Positions 1 to 7,372 are shown, counted from the first letter of the stretch. The stretch is 12,606 bases of DNA from Ruminococcus sp. UBA4321 (GCA_002393815.1 DGUB01000126.1:1-12606), one strand, 5' to 3'. Translations and numbers: made by a program. Notes: generated from the letters alone by a model not told the origin.

Positions 1-1550
1 CTCCGACGGATGCACCTACCGACGCTCCGACGGATGCACCCACTGACGCTCCGACGGATGCACCTACCGACGCACCGACAGATGCGCCCACTGACGCACC
101 GACAGATGCACCCACTGACGCACCGACAGATGCGCCCACCGACGCTCCGACGGATGAACCCACTGAACCTCCGACGGATGCACCTACCGACGCTCCGACA
201 GATGCGCCCACTGACGCTCCGCCAGATGCGCCTACCGATGCTCCGACAGAAGAACCCACAGCTGAACCGACCGAAGATACAGAACCGTCTGAACCTGTTG
301 TTCCGATTGGTGAATACTACGCTACATGGCAGATTGGCAATGCAAGTGCTTACCAGGGTTCAACTGGTATCAAGATTCCGGTTTCCGTGGAAGGTGACGC
401 TCCTGACCTGACACTGAACTCCTTCAAGTTCGGTATTGATATTCAGGATGGTCCGACTTATACCGGATTCACATGGGGTACTGCTTACAATCTGATGTCT
501 GAACTCTCCAATGAAGAAGCTCCGCTCAGATTCGCAGGTACTGCTGCTGCCGGCACAGGCGTAGAAGCTGCAAACGGCTCCAGCGTCATCTATCTGACAT
601 TCGATATTCCGGAAACACTTGAACCCGGCAGATATGCTATCAGCTTCAATGCAGACAATCATGTAGAAGCTATCAGAGTAGATACTGCTGTTGTTAATAT
701 CAACGAAATCAATGGTTATATCGATGTCCTGCCGGCTGGTGTAACAGTTGATACTGTGGAATATCAGTACAATGTAGTCGGCAAGAGCAAGTTCTACTTT
801 GCACATGACACCAGAGCATTCGACATGAATGACCTGCTGTCCATGGCTACCCTGAGAAGACGCGAACTCCGCAGCGACGGCTCTGTGAGTGACTGGACAA
901 TCGCAAACAGCATTGAAGGTCTGACATTCGCACTTAAGGATGAGACTTTGACTAATCCGAAGGCTGTTTATGATGCAACCATTCTCCCGACAGTTGCAGA
1001 AGATGACACAACCAGAAATGCTTACTTCAGAAGAACTCTGGAATTCACTCTGACGGATGCTAATGCTCCGGAAGGTGCAGCCATCAAGTTTGTAGACGCT
1101 GAAGGCAATGAAACAACAGCTGTAACAGGCAATGTTTACATTGGTGTCAAGGGCGATACTTCCCTGAGTGGTATTGTCAATGCGTATGACGCTTCCATCG
1201 TTCTGAAATATGCGGCTGATGCCGGTGCTGGTCTGAACAGTACACTGTTAGACCTCAGCGAAGTACCCGCAGATGAAAGAACAGATACACCTGACGAACT
1301 CGAAGCATTCGTTTACTTCCTGAGCGACGTTGACCAGGAATCTGAAGACAATGGTCAGTATGATTCCCTCGGCAACTACATCGGTGATGTAACTTATCTG
1401 AATGCTGCCGATGCTTCCTTCATCCTCGTATATGCTGCACAGGCTGGTGCTGGTCTGGAACCTGACTGGTACGAAATCCTGCCTGAACCGCTGCCGAAGT
1501 ATACCAAGGCTATTGGTCGTGCAAACGGCGGTGTAAACGACAAGAACTAA
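1..1550 (+). CDS. Scaffoldin fragment: PTDA linker, cohesin, unknown module, insert-bearing dockerin (5' end outside window)
   Basis: The frame is open from base 3 to the TAA at 1548-1550 (515 visible residues); the start lies upstream. Visible order: a Pro-Thr-Asp-Ala linker (residues 1 to about 100); a cohesin-like beta domain (about 104-245) with the family's opening ATWQIGNASAYQG then IPVSVEG, and later VIYLTFDIPETLEPGRYAI; a module of about 130 residues that I do not recognise (about 247-378); then a two-repeat dockerin (about 383-492). Repeat 1 has loop DTSLSGIVNAYD followed by ASIVLKYAA. Repeat 2 begins DVDQ and ends LNAADASFILVYAA, with 17 extra residues inside its loop. Cohesins bind dockerins of enzymes or other scaffoldins, and this protein's own dockerin should tie it to a further scaffold or to the cell surface. 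The single visible cohesin fits an adaptor scaffoldin, but more cohesins may lie upstream. It is extracellular by inference, since the signal peptide is off-window. A terminator follows at once. Confidence 0.85.
   Translation, partial: PTDAPTDAPTDAPTDAPTDAPTDAPTDAPTDAPTDAPTDAPTDAPTDAPTDEPTEPPTDAPTDAPTDAPTDAPPDAPTDAPTEEPTAEPTEDTEPSEPVVPIGEYYATWQIGNASAYQGSTGIKIPVSVEGDAPDLTLNSFKFGIDIQDGPTYTGFTWGTAYNLMSELSNEEAPLRFAGTAAAGTGVEAANGSSVIYLTFDIPETLEPGRYAISFNADNHVEAIRVDTAVVNINEINGYIDVLPAGVTVDTVEYQYNVVGKSKFYFAHDTRAFDMNDLLSMATLRRRELRSDGSVSDWTIANSIEGLTFALKDETLTNPKAVYDATILPTVAEDDTTRNAYFRRTLEFTLTDANAPEGAAIKFVDAEGNETTAVTGNVYIGVKGDTSLSGIVNAYDASIVLKYAADAGAGLNSTLLDLSEVPADERTDTPDELEAFVYFLSDVDQESEDNGQYDSLGNYIGDVTYLNAADASFILVYAAQAGAGLEPDWYEILPEPLPKYTKAIGRANGGVNDKN
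3..278 (+). repeat. In-frame 12-bp (24-bp higher-order) PTDA tandem repeat
   Basis: About twenty-three 12-bp units each encode Pro-Thr-Asp-Ala or a near variant (PTDE, PTEP, PPDA, PTEE). Odd-numbered units use CCG-ACG/ACA-GAT-GCN and even-numbered units use CCT/CCC-ACC/ACT-GAC-GCN, so the real DNA period is 24 bp. The array decays to PTEEPTAEPTEDTEPSEP just before the cohesin. It forms an extended, acidic inter-domain linker. The left end is cut by the window. Confidence 0.9.
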
Positions 1551-1578
1551 TCTGTAGCTGTTACAGATACACAAATCA

Positions 1579-1607
1579 GAACCTCCCGGAAACGGGAGGT
1601 TCTTTTT
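1579..1607 (+). terminator. Rho-independent terminator of the scaffoldin gene
   Basis: A 10-bp perfect stem (1579-1588 with 1593-1602) is capped by a GAAA tetraloop and followed by a T run (1603-1607). It begins 29 bases after the scaffoldin stop codon, a classical intrinsic terminator. Confidence 0.93.
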
Positions 1608-1623
1608 ATCTGGAGGATAAAAG

Positions 1624-1657
1624 AAAATCCGCAGTATTTTAAATGCTGCGGATTTTT
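1624..1657. terminator. Terminator hairpin between convergent genes
   Basis: An 11-bp perfect stem pairs 1624-1634 with 1646-1656. The inner ATTT/AAAT can extend it. It lies six bases past the stop codon of the DUF4364 gene (read on the minus strand) and after the scaffoldin terminator. T-rich stretches flank both sides, so it can serve the leftward aro operon and act as a second stop for rightward transcription. Confidence 0.75.
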
Positions 1658-1661
1658 GGAT

Positions 1662-2231
1662 TCAGGAATTTTTTTCCGGCATGACAGCACGGAGAATTTC
1701 GTGATAGACGGCAGAAGGATTCATCAGAATTTTATCTCCCAGCAGCCGTGCCTGATATTCGTCAGGGGTGAAGAGGGTCAGTTCCAGAAGCGTCAGTTCA
1801 TGGTCAATAATCTGTACATGCAGATGACAGCCCTGTTCCAGAGGTTCATAGGAAAGTTTGACTTGTTCTTCATTTTTGCGCCGCTGCACGGCGGCTTTGG
1901 CAATGCGGAAGAGATGTTCGCGGCTGGATTTTCCTGTGAGATATTGCAGCCGCCCGGCAGTGTTTTCGCCTTTCGGGGTCAGGAGATAATATTTTCTGCC
2001 GTTTTTCTGTTCGCAGGAAACAAGACTGGTTTCTTCCATAGTCTGCAAAGCGTCCTGAAATGCGAAGTAATTGATAATGCCGCTTGTGACGGCGATATCA
2101 TAAAGCAAATCGGAATCCAGCGGCTGAGCCATTTCCTGCATGACACAGCAAAGCAGAATATTTGCTGTGACGGGGTCAGTAATTGTACGGTCGGCAAGTT
2201 CGGAAATTTTGTGTAAATTTTCGTCGCGCAT
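1662..2231 (-). CDS. DUF4364 family winged-helix protein
   Basis: A 189-residue protein resembling the DUF4364 family of Firmicutes (no defined role known to me). The N-terminal half (about 15-95) reads as a winged helix-turn-helix: DPVTANILLCCVMQEMAQPL, then a helix containing NYFAFQDALQTMEETSLV, then a wing with KYYLLTPKGENTAGRL. The C-terminal half (about 105-185) is an alpha/beta domain with HLHVQIIDHELTLLELTLF, perhaps for ligand binding or dimerisation. The start has a modest Shine-Dalgarno (AGGAC, four bases before ATG). It begins 23 bases after aroC stops, in the same direction and with no terminator between, so it should be the last gene of the aro operon. A role as transcription factor is inferred from the fold only. 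Confidence 0.8.
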   Translation of the reverse strand: MRDENLHKISELADRTITDPVTANILLCCVMQEMAQPLDSDLLYDIAVTSGIINYFAFQDALQTMEETSLVSCEQKNGRKYYLLTPKGENTAGRLQYLTGKSSREHLFRIAKAAVQRRKNEEQVKLSYEPLEQGCHLHVQIIDHELTLLELTLFTPDEYQARLLGDKILMNPSAVYHEILRAVMPEKNS

Positions 2232-2254
2232 AATGTCCTGCCTTTCCGGGAGAA

Positions 2255-3331
2255 TCAGCAGAAATGCGGATAGTCCAGCATATGGGAAAGCAGTGCGATA
2301 TTGACGGCGGCTTCCACACAGGGGACGAGTTTGGGAAGAATGCAGGATTCGGGAGTTTTGGCAGGAGGGAGGGTTTCTTTTTCCAGACTGGAAAGATTTA
2401 CAGTTTCCTGAGTTTTTCCGACGGCGGCAGGAGGACGGAAAGCAGCTTTCAGCACGATTGGCATACCGGAAGAAATGCCGCCCAGAATGCCGCCGTGCAT
2501 ATTGGAAGCCGTGCGGATATGCCCGTGTTTGTCGACATAGTAGCTGTCATTGCACTGACTGCCTGTCATTTGGGTGACATCGAAACCGGCACCGAATTCC
2601 AGACCGCGGATATCGGGCAGGGAAAAGAGAAGCTGAGCGATAGTATTTTCCAGACCGTTGAAGACGGGAGAGCCGATGCCGGCAGGCACATTAACGGAAA
2701 CACATTCCACCGCACCGCCGAGGGTTTCGCCGCCTTCTGATGCGGCTTGGATATCGTCCTGCATTTTTTCGCCCTGTGCGTTCTGGATGACGGGGAATTT
2801 TTTATAGCGCACAGCGAGAATGTCTTCTTTGGTGACAGAGACATGATTGAAATGTCTGTCATGAATGCCGTGAACTTCCTCGATATGCGCGCCGGTATAG
2901 ATGCCGCGCCGTTCGAGAATCTGACCGCATACGGCACCTGCAAAGCACAGGGGGGCAGTCATGGAGGAGAAGACATGTCCGCCGTCGCGGATGTCGTTGA
3001 AGCCTTTATAGCGGAGTGTTCCGGTATAATCGGCGTGACCGGGACGGGGCAGGCGGTTGATTTGCGAGAAATCCGGTGTCGGTGCGCTGGTATTCTGGAT
3101 AAAAGCGCAGAGGGGTGAGCCTGTTGTCCGGTTGTTGAGAATGCCGGACATGACCTGATTCAGCACAGGTCTGCCGGTTTCGTCGGTGCTGTGCCGTTCC
3201 ATGAACTGTGAAATCTGATTGGTGTCGATATATTCGCCCGGCGGCAGGTTATCGATGGTAATGCCGATGGCAGGACCCTGTGTTTCGCCGAAGACGGAAA
3301 CGGAAATTCTGTTATTCCAGATTGATGACAT
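2255..3331 (-). CDS. aroC: Chorismate synthase (divergent)
   Basis: 358 residues, the normal family length. Chorismate synthase converts 5-enolpyruvylshikimate-3-phosphate to chorismate using reduced FMN, the last shikimate-pathway step. Family landmarks are clear: MSSIWNNRISVSVFGE at the N-terminus, PAIGITIDNLPPG, LPRPGHADYTGTLRY (94-108), HGGILGGISSGMPI and VEAAVNIALL near the end. Several normally conserved positions differ. The GESHG motif is GETQG (Gln18 in place of the catalytic His), the basic RRxPG segment after residue 44 is RHSTD, and the GGGHFSGRLTAPL segment is DGGHVFSSMTAPL: its His119 stays but the Arg is gone. The start overlaps the end of aroA by 20 bases, a sign of translational coupling. 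Assignment to the family is secure. Full activity is uncertain. Confidence 0.9.
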   Translation of the reverse strand: MSSIWNNRISVSVFGETQGPAIGITIDNLPPGEYIDTNQISQFMERHSTDETGRPVLNQVMSGILNNRTTGSPLCAFIQNTSAPTPDFSQINRLPRPGHADYTGTLRYKGFNDIRDGGHVFSSMTAPLCFAGAVCGQILERRGIYTGAHIEEVHGIHDRHFNHVSVTKEDILAVRYKKFPVIQNAQGEKMQDDIQAASEGGETLGGAVECVSVNVPAGIGSPVFNGLENTIAQLLFSLPDIRGLEFGAGFDVTQMTGSQCNDSYYVDKHGHIRTASNMHGGILGGISSGMPIVLKAAFRPPAAVGKTQETVNLSSLEKETLPPAKTPESCILPKLVPCVEAAVNIALLSHMLDYPHFC

Positions 3332-4547
3332 TTGTGATTCCTCCTAACTTCTGATAATCCTCAAAAAATGCCGGATAGGATTTTTCCACGCACTCTGCGC
3401 CTTTGATGATGACGGGTTCAGAGACTCTGGAAGCGGCTATTGCAGCACACATAGCGATTCTGTGGTCGCCTGCGCTGTCCACAGTGCCGCCGTGCAGGGC
3501 AGCAGGCTCGATTTCCAGACCATCCGGAAGAATCCGGACATTGCCGCCGAGTGCATTCAGCATAGCAGCAGTCGTTTCGAGGCGGTTGCTTTCTTTCAGA
3601 CAGAGCCGCTGTGCATTGCAGATGATAGTCGGCTTTTCGCTGAAAGTTGCCAGTACTGCGAGAATCGGCACCAAGTCGGGGATATCTTTTGCGTCAATCA
3701 GGAATTTATCCTGTGTTTCGTTTTTCTGATAGCAGATTTTTTCAATCAGTTCTACGATTTTGCGGTCGCCCTGTACAGATTTTTCCGGAATGTTTTGCAG
3801 AACAATCTGATTGCCGATAGCGTTGGCAACATAGAAGAAGGCAGCTTGTGAAAAATCGCCTTCGACGTGCAGATTTTTCGCGTGATAGTGCTGACTGCCG
3901 AAAATATGCCAGCCGTTTGCGATTTCCTTCACACTGATGCCGAATTTTTCCATGCAGTTGGTTGTCATATCTGCATAAGGACGGGACTCCAGCGGAGAAG
4001 TGAGGATAATTTTGGAATCCTGCTGCAGAAGCGGCAGAGCCAGCAGAAGACCTGTCACAAACTGAGAGGAAATATCGCCTTCGAGTTCAAATCTGCCGCT
4101 TTGCAGCTGTCCGCTGATGGTGAAAGGCATGGTATTCTGATAATCATGGAAGTCAATGCCTTTTTGGGAGAGTTCACGGAGATAGGGAGTAATCGGACGC
4201 TGCGGAAGCCGTCCCTGTCCGGTAAACGTCGTTTCTGCGCCCAGAGCGGCGGCAACCGGAATCAGGAAACGGAGTGTCGAGCCGCTTTCACAGCAGTCTG
4301 CCAGAGCCTTTTCCGGGCGTTTCTGAATGCCGGTAACGGAAACAGTATCGCCGTTTCTGGAAAATTCTGCGCCGAGGGCTTGCATGACTGCGATAGTCGC
4401 TTCAATATCTTTGGAAAAGCTGATGCCGGAAATCTGTGAAACGCCCTTGCTCAAAGCGGCACAAATCAGCATTCTGTGTGCCATGCTTTTAGAGGAAGGG
4501 ACGCTGACAGTTCCCATCAGTTTATGAGGCTGAATTTGTATATTCAT
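3312..4547 (-). CDS. aroA: 3-phosphoshikimate 1-carboxyvinyltransferase (EPSP synthase)
   Basis: 411 residues, slightly shorter than the usual length of about 430. The enzyme condenses shikimate-3-phosphate with phosphoenolpyruvate to EPSP, the substrate of the next gene's product. Visible motifs in order: VPSSKSMAHRMLICAAL (substrate-binding Lys/Ser/Arg near the N-terminus), CCESGSTLRFLIPVA (the PEP-site loop, NAGTAMR-equivalent), GDISSQFVTGLLLALP, IPDLVPILAVLATF, LKESNRL, GDHRIAMCAAIAA and SYPAFFEDYQKLGG at the C-terminus. All key residues look intact. An AAAGGA Shine-Dalgarno sits seven bases before ATG. It follows aroB by 21 bases and overlaps aroC by 20, so the three genes are one transcription unit. 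Confidence 0.95.
   Translation of the reverse strand: MNIQIQPHKLMGTVSVPSSKSMAHRMLICAALSKGVSQISGISFSKDIEATIAVMQALGAEFSRNGDTVSVTGIQKRPEKALADCCESGSTLRFLIPVAAALGAETTFTGQGRLPQRPITPYLRELSQKGIDFHDYQNTMPFTISGQLQSGRFELEGDISSQFVTGLLLALPLLQQDSKIILTSPLESRPYADMTTNCMEKFGISVKEIANGWHIFGSQHYHAKNLHVEGDFSQAAFFYVANAIGNQIVLQNIPEKSVQGDRKIVELIEKICYQKNETQDKFLIDAKDIPDLVPILAVLATFSEKPTIICNAQRLCLKESNRLETTAAMLNALGGNVRILPDGLEIEPAALHGGTVDSAGDHRIAMCAAIAASRVSEPVIIKGAECVEKSYPAFFEDYQKLGGITNVINLE
3340..3345 (-). promoter_or_regulatory. Ribosome binding site of aroC inter-gene junction
   Basis: AGGAGG (minus strand) eight bases before the aroC ATG at 3331-3329. It lies inside the last codons of aroA and fixes the overlapping aroC start. 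Confidence 0.85.
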
Positions 4548-4568
4548 AGGAGTGTCCTTTCAAAAAAA

Positions 4569-5615
4569 TCAGTCGGCGGAAAAGAGGTTTCGGAATTCCG
4601 TGAGGGAAACACTGCGGATTTCTGCTTTTCCGATGGGGTCACATACGATATAGCGGAGTTTTGCGCCGGCGCGTTTCTTGTCATTGCCGCACAGGGAAAC
4701 GAGTTCCTGTATGGGGGCAGGCACGCCGTAAGGCAGATGATAACGTTCTGTACAGGCTTTGAGTTTCTGGTATTCCTGCGGGGAATTGCAGTATTTTGTC
4801 ATCAGGCACATGCCTGCGGCGACGGCACAGCCGTGCGTATAGGTTTCATAGTGATAATAGGCTTCAATGGCATGTCCGAGCGTATGACCAAAATTCAGAA
4901 TCATGCGAAGACCGGTATCGAGTTCATCTTCTGCGACGACATCGCGCTTGATGGCAATGCAGACAGGAATAATTTCGTCGAAATGTTCCGGAATGCTTTG
5001 CAGGTCGTAGGTGCATAGTTTCCGGAATAGTTCTGCATCTGCAATCATGCCGTATTTGATGACCTCGCCCATGCCGTCAATCAGGAAGGTTTCGGGGAGG
5101 GTAGAGAGGGTATCGGGGTCACAGAGGACAACAGCAGGCTGTTTGAATGCGCCGACGAGGTTTTTGCCTTCCGGCAGGTCGATGGCAGTTTTTCCGCCGA
5201 CGGAAGAATCTACCTGAGCGAGCAGGGAAGTGGGAATCTGAATATATGGCAGACCTCTGAGGAAGGTTGCCGCTGCAAAGCCTGTGATATCGCCGACCAC
5301 GCCGCCGCCGAGTGCAATCAGGCAGTCAGAGCGGGTGATTTCGTTCTGACAGAGAAATGAGTAGATGTTCAGCAGGGTTTGTGCATTCTTGGATGTTTCG
5401 CCGTGCGGAAAGACGAATTTCACCGTCCGGAAGCCGTTTGCCTGTAAAGACTGCTGTACTGTACCGGAATAATATTTATCAACATTGTCATCTGTGATGA
5501 TAACGCAGGTTTCTGCGGAAACGAGTTCTTTGATGATTTCTCCGCACCGGCGGAGCAAGCCGCGTTCGACAAGAACGTCATAGGCATCATTGACAGGCAC
5601 ATGAATTTTCTGCAT
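4569..5615 (-). CDS. aroB: 3-dehydroquinate synthase
   Basis: 348 residues, the normal length. The NAD- and metal-dependent enzyme cyclises DAHP to 3-dehydroquinate, the second shikimate-pathway step. Motifs: PHGETSKN, the NAD-binding ALGGGVVGDITGFAAATFLRG, IPTSLLAQVDSSVGGKTAID, GKNLVGAFKQP, the metal-site region GMGEVIKYGMI, and the LNFGHTLGHAIE motif with its two histidines, then THGCAVAAGM. The ATG at 5615-5613 has a perfect AGGAGG five bases upstream. It is the first gene of the operon, about 45 bases downstream of the predicted transcription start. No aroE, aroK or aroD is present, so those steps must be encoded elsewhere. Confidence 0.96.
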   Translation of the reverse strand: MQKIHVPVNDAYDVLVERGLLRRCGEIIKELVSAETCVIITDDNVDKYYSGTVQQSLQANGFRTVKFVFPHGETSKNAQTLLNIYSFLCQNEITRSDCLIALGGGVVGDITGFAAATFLRGLPYIQIPTSLLAQVDSSVGGKTAIDLPEGKNLVGAFKQPAVVLCDPDTLSTLPETFLIDGMGEVIKYGMIADAELFRKLCTYDLQSIPEHFDEIIPVCIAIKRDVVAEDELDTGLRMILNFGHTLGHAIEAYYHYETYTHGCAVAAGMCLMTKYCNSPQEYQKLKACTERYHLPYGVPAPIQELVSLCGNDKKRAGAKLRYIVCDPIGKAEIRSVSLTEFRNLFSAD

Positions 5616-5667
5616 AGGAACCTCCTGTATTTTTGCAATTTCTGGAAATAAAAAACCTTACTCTTAT

Positions 5668-5696
5668 ATTATACTGAATTTTGGGGCAGTCGTCAA
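5668..5696 (-). promoter_or_regulatory. Sigma-A type promoter of the aroB-aroA-aroC-DUF4364 operon
   Basis: On the minus strand, -35 TTGACG (5696-5691) and -10 TATAAT (5673-5668) are separated by exactly 17 bases. The predicted start is near 5661, leaving a leader of about 45 bases. That is too short for a large riboswitch or T-box and no hairpin is evident, so the operon is probably not attenuated at this point. Confidence 0.85.
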
Positions 5697-5761
5697 GTAA
5701 AATCGCGGTATTATTTTTCGGAATTATGAAAAAATGGCAGAAAATTATGAATTTTGTCAGA

Positions 5762-5796
5762 AAATAAAAACAGGACACCGAAAAACCGGTGTCCTG
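5762..5796 (-). terminator. Rho-independent terminator of the SleB-domain gene
   Basis: A 10-bp perfect stem (5771-5780 with 5787-5796) is followed on the minus strand by TTTTTATTTT. It starts 26 bases past the stop of the hydrolase gene and separates it from the aro promoter. Confidence 0.92.
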
Positions 5797-5821
5797 CGGA
5801 AGAATTGTTTTATTTTTCAAA

Positions 5822-7372
5822 TCAGGAAGTTCTGAAATGATTCTGGGAACCGTCGCCGTAGAAGTATAAATAGCCGTGGCTAAAAGCGGACGGGTCAGAG
5901 AAATACAGGTCTACAGCAGCCTTGACATTGTCTGTGACTTTTCTGGAATAGCTGGTTAAATCCGCATAGGAGGAAGAACCGCTGAACTGATATTTCTGAG
6001 TGATAACGCCGTAGATGGTATCCGGGAATTTGGAGGAAGCCACACGGTTCATGACAACTTCAACGACTTTGGCTTTATTTTCGATAGTGATGACATCGGA
6101 ACCGGCTTCATGGGCAACGCAGTTGCAGAGGAGGACATATTCGCGGTCAGTAATGGAATTGAAAGCAGAAACAGCAGCCTGAGTGGTAGTTGTTTCAGGA
6201 GTTGTCTGTGTTTCGGGAGCAGTGGTTTCCAGTACTGCCGGAGCGGTTTCGATTTCCTGATAATCGACGTTCAGGAAATCATCCAGATAAACTTCTGCCA
6301 CGTCAACGATTTCAGCCTGACTGAGAACTGCTTCTGTAGTGGTTTCGGAAGCAGTAGTCAAAATGGGTTCAGTCGTCGTGGTCGTCGTTGTTGTAGTGGT
6401 GGAAGTAGTAGAGGTTGTGGTGGTAGAAGTGGTTGTGCTTTCTATAGTAGAGGAAGTAGTAGTTTCGGTTGTAGTAGTTTCCGGTGTGGTCGTTGTGGAA
6501 GCAGCCGGAGAAGAGAAGACAGGCTTCGGAACGGAAGTAGTGGTCTCCTTGGTAGTTGTCTGAGCAGTTGTTGTTTTATGAGCCGCAGTGGTAATATCTG
6601 CAACGGTATAGACTGTTTCTGTTGTAGTAGCCTTGGTTTCTTCTTCGGTTTCTGTCACAGCCGGAGTAGTTTCTTCTTCGGAAGCTTCGGTCTGTACAGT
6701 AGTTGTTTCTGTAGAAGTTTCAGCTTCGGTTTCAGGAGCAGTAGTTTCTGTTTCTGTAGGAGCTTCAGTTTCAGGAGCAGTAGTTTCTGCTTCTGTGGGA
6801 GCTTCAGTTTCAGGAGCAGAGGTTTCTGCTTCTGTGGGAGCTTCAGTTTCGGGAGCAGAGGTTTCTGCTTCTGTAGGAGCTTCTGTTTCAGCAGCTGTGG
6901 TGCTGGTTTCTGTAGTTTCCTGATACGGCTTTACAGTTACCGGAGTAGATTTTACAAAGATTCTTTTCACCGGAGCAGTTGTTTCAGCCGGAGTTTCTGT
7001 TGTTTCCGGAACAGCCTGTTCAGCGGCTGCCGGAGCAGTTTCTTCAATTGTCTCAATTCTATCTGTAGTTTCTGTTTCATCCGGAAGGGAAACAGGAACT
7101 TTCTTTTCAAAAACAGCGGGGGATGCGTTCAGCTTCTTATCATTTTTTTCTTTTTCGGCAGCAGTTCTGTTTTTGCTTGCCTGTCTGGTCATGACAGAAG
7201 TTTCTGCGGCAGCTTTACGGGCATTATATGCGCTGATTGGCTGAGGACTTGCAGGAGTACTGGCAGTACTTTCGTCCAATGTAATTGTAGCAGCATCTGC
7301 GACGGCATAGCAGCCGAACAGGCAGGATGCAGCCATACCCATTGTAATCGCTGCGGCTTTTGCCTTTTTCAT
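5822..7372 (-). CDS. Secreted cell-wall hydrolase (SleB/CwlJ-type domain) with long Thr/Glu-rich linker
   Basis: 516 residues. Residues 1-28 are a signal peptide (two Lys, hydrophobic core, cleavage near ADA-A); an LFGC stretch inside is a poor lipobox. Residues about 90-400 are low complexity: four 13-residue repeats rich in Glu, Thr, Ala and Pro (about 163-215), then Thr/Ser-rich stretches including a run of ten Thr. The C-terminal domain (about 409-516) matches the Hydrolase_2 family: CVAHEAG with likely catalytic Glu422, VVEVVMNRVASSKFPDTIYG and YQFSGSSSYAD. SleB-type domains cut peptidoglycan, classically spore cortex; here a wall-remodelling role outside the membrane is inferred. The linker may be O-glycosylated or span the wall. 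The gene stands alone between its own promoter and terminator, with AAAGGA eight bases before ATG. Confidence 0.85.
   Translation of the reverse strand: MKKAKAAAITMGMAASCLFGCYAVADAATITLDESTASTPASPQPISAYNARKAAAETSVMTRQASKNRTAAEKEKNDKKLNASPAVFEKKVPVSLPDETETTDRIETIEETAPAAAEQAVPETTETPAETTAPVKRIFVKSTPVTVKPYQETTETSTTAAETEAPTEAETSAPETEAPTEAETSAPETEAPTEAETTAPETEAPTETETTAPETEAETSTETTTVQTEASEEETTPAVTETEEETKATTTETVYTVADITTAAHKTTTAQTTTKETTTSVPKPVFSSPAASTTTTPETTTTETTTSSTIESTTTSTTTTSTTSTTTTTTTTTTEPILTTASETTTEAVLSQAEIVDVAEVYLDDFLNVDYQEIETAPAVLETTAPETQTTPETTTTQAAVSAFNSITDREYVLLCNCVAHEAGSDVITIENKAKVVEVVMNRVASSKFPDTIYGVITQKYQFSGSSSYADLTSYSRKVTDNVKAAVDLYFSDPSAFSHGYLYFYGDGSQNHFRTS
6729..6896 (-). repeat. 39-bp in-frame tandem repeat in the hydrolase linker
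   Basis: Four full copies start at 6729, 6768, 6807 and 6846 (period exactly 39 bp), and a partial copy starts at 6885. Each encodes 13 residues of the type ETEAPTEAETSAP. Copies differ at a few positions (TSAP/TTAP, TEAE/TETE). Confidence 0.92.

Noticed and set aside
3-278. Regular repeats at the left edge as a possible CRISPR or satellite array
   Set aside because: The repeats are contiguous, without spacers, stay in frame and encode a Pro-Thr-Asp-Ala linker joined to a cohesin.
387-389. GTG as a start codon for the cohesin protein
   Set aside because: It falls inside the cohesin domain; the frame is open to the left edge with linker and cohesin sequence before it.
5587-5820. Minus-strand open frame of 77 codons before aroB
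   Set aside because: It spans the hydrolase terminator and the aro promoter, and overlaps the aroB start; no family resemblance.
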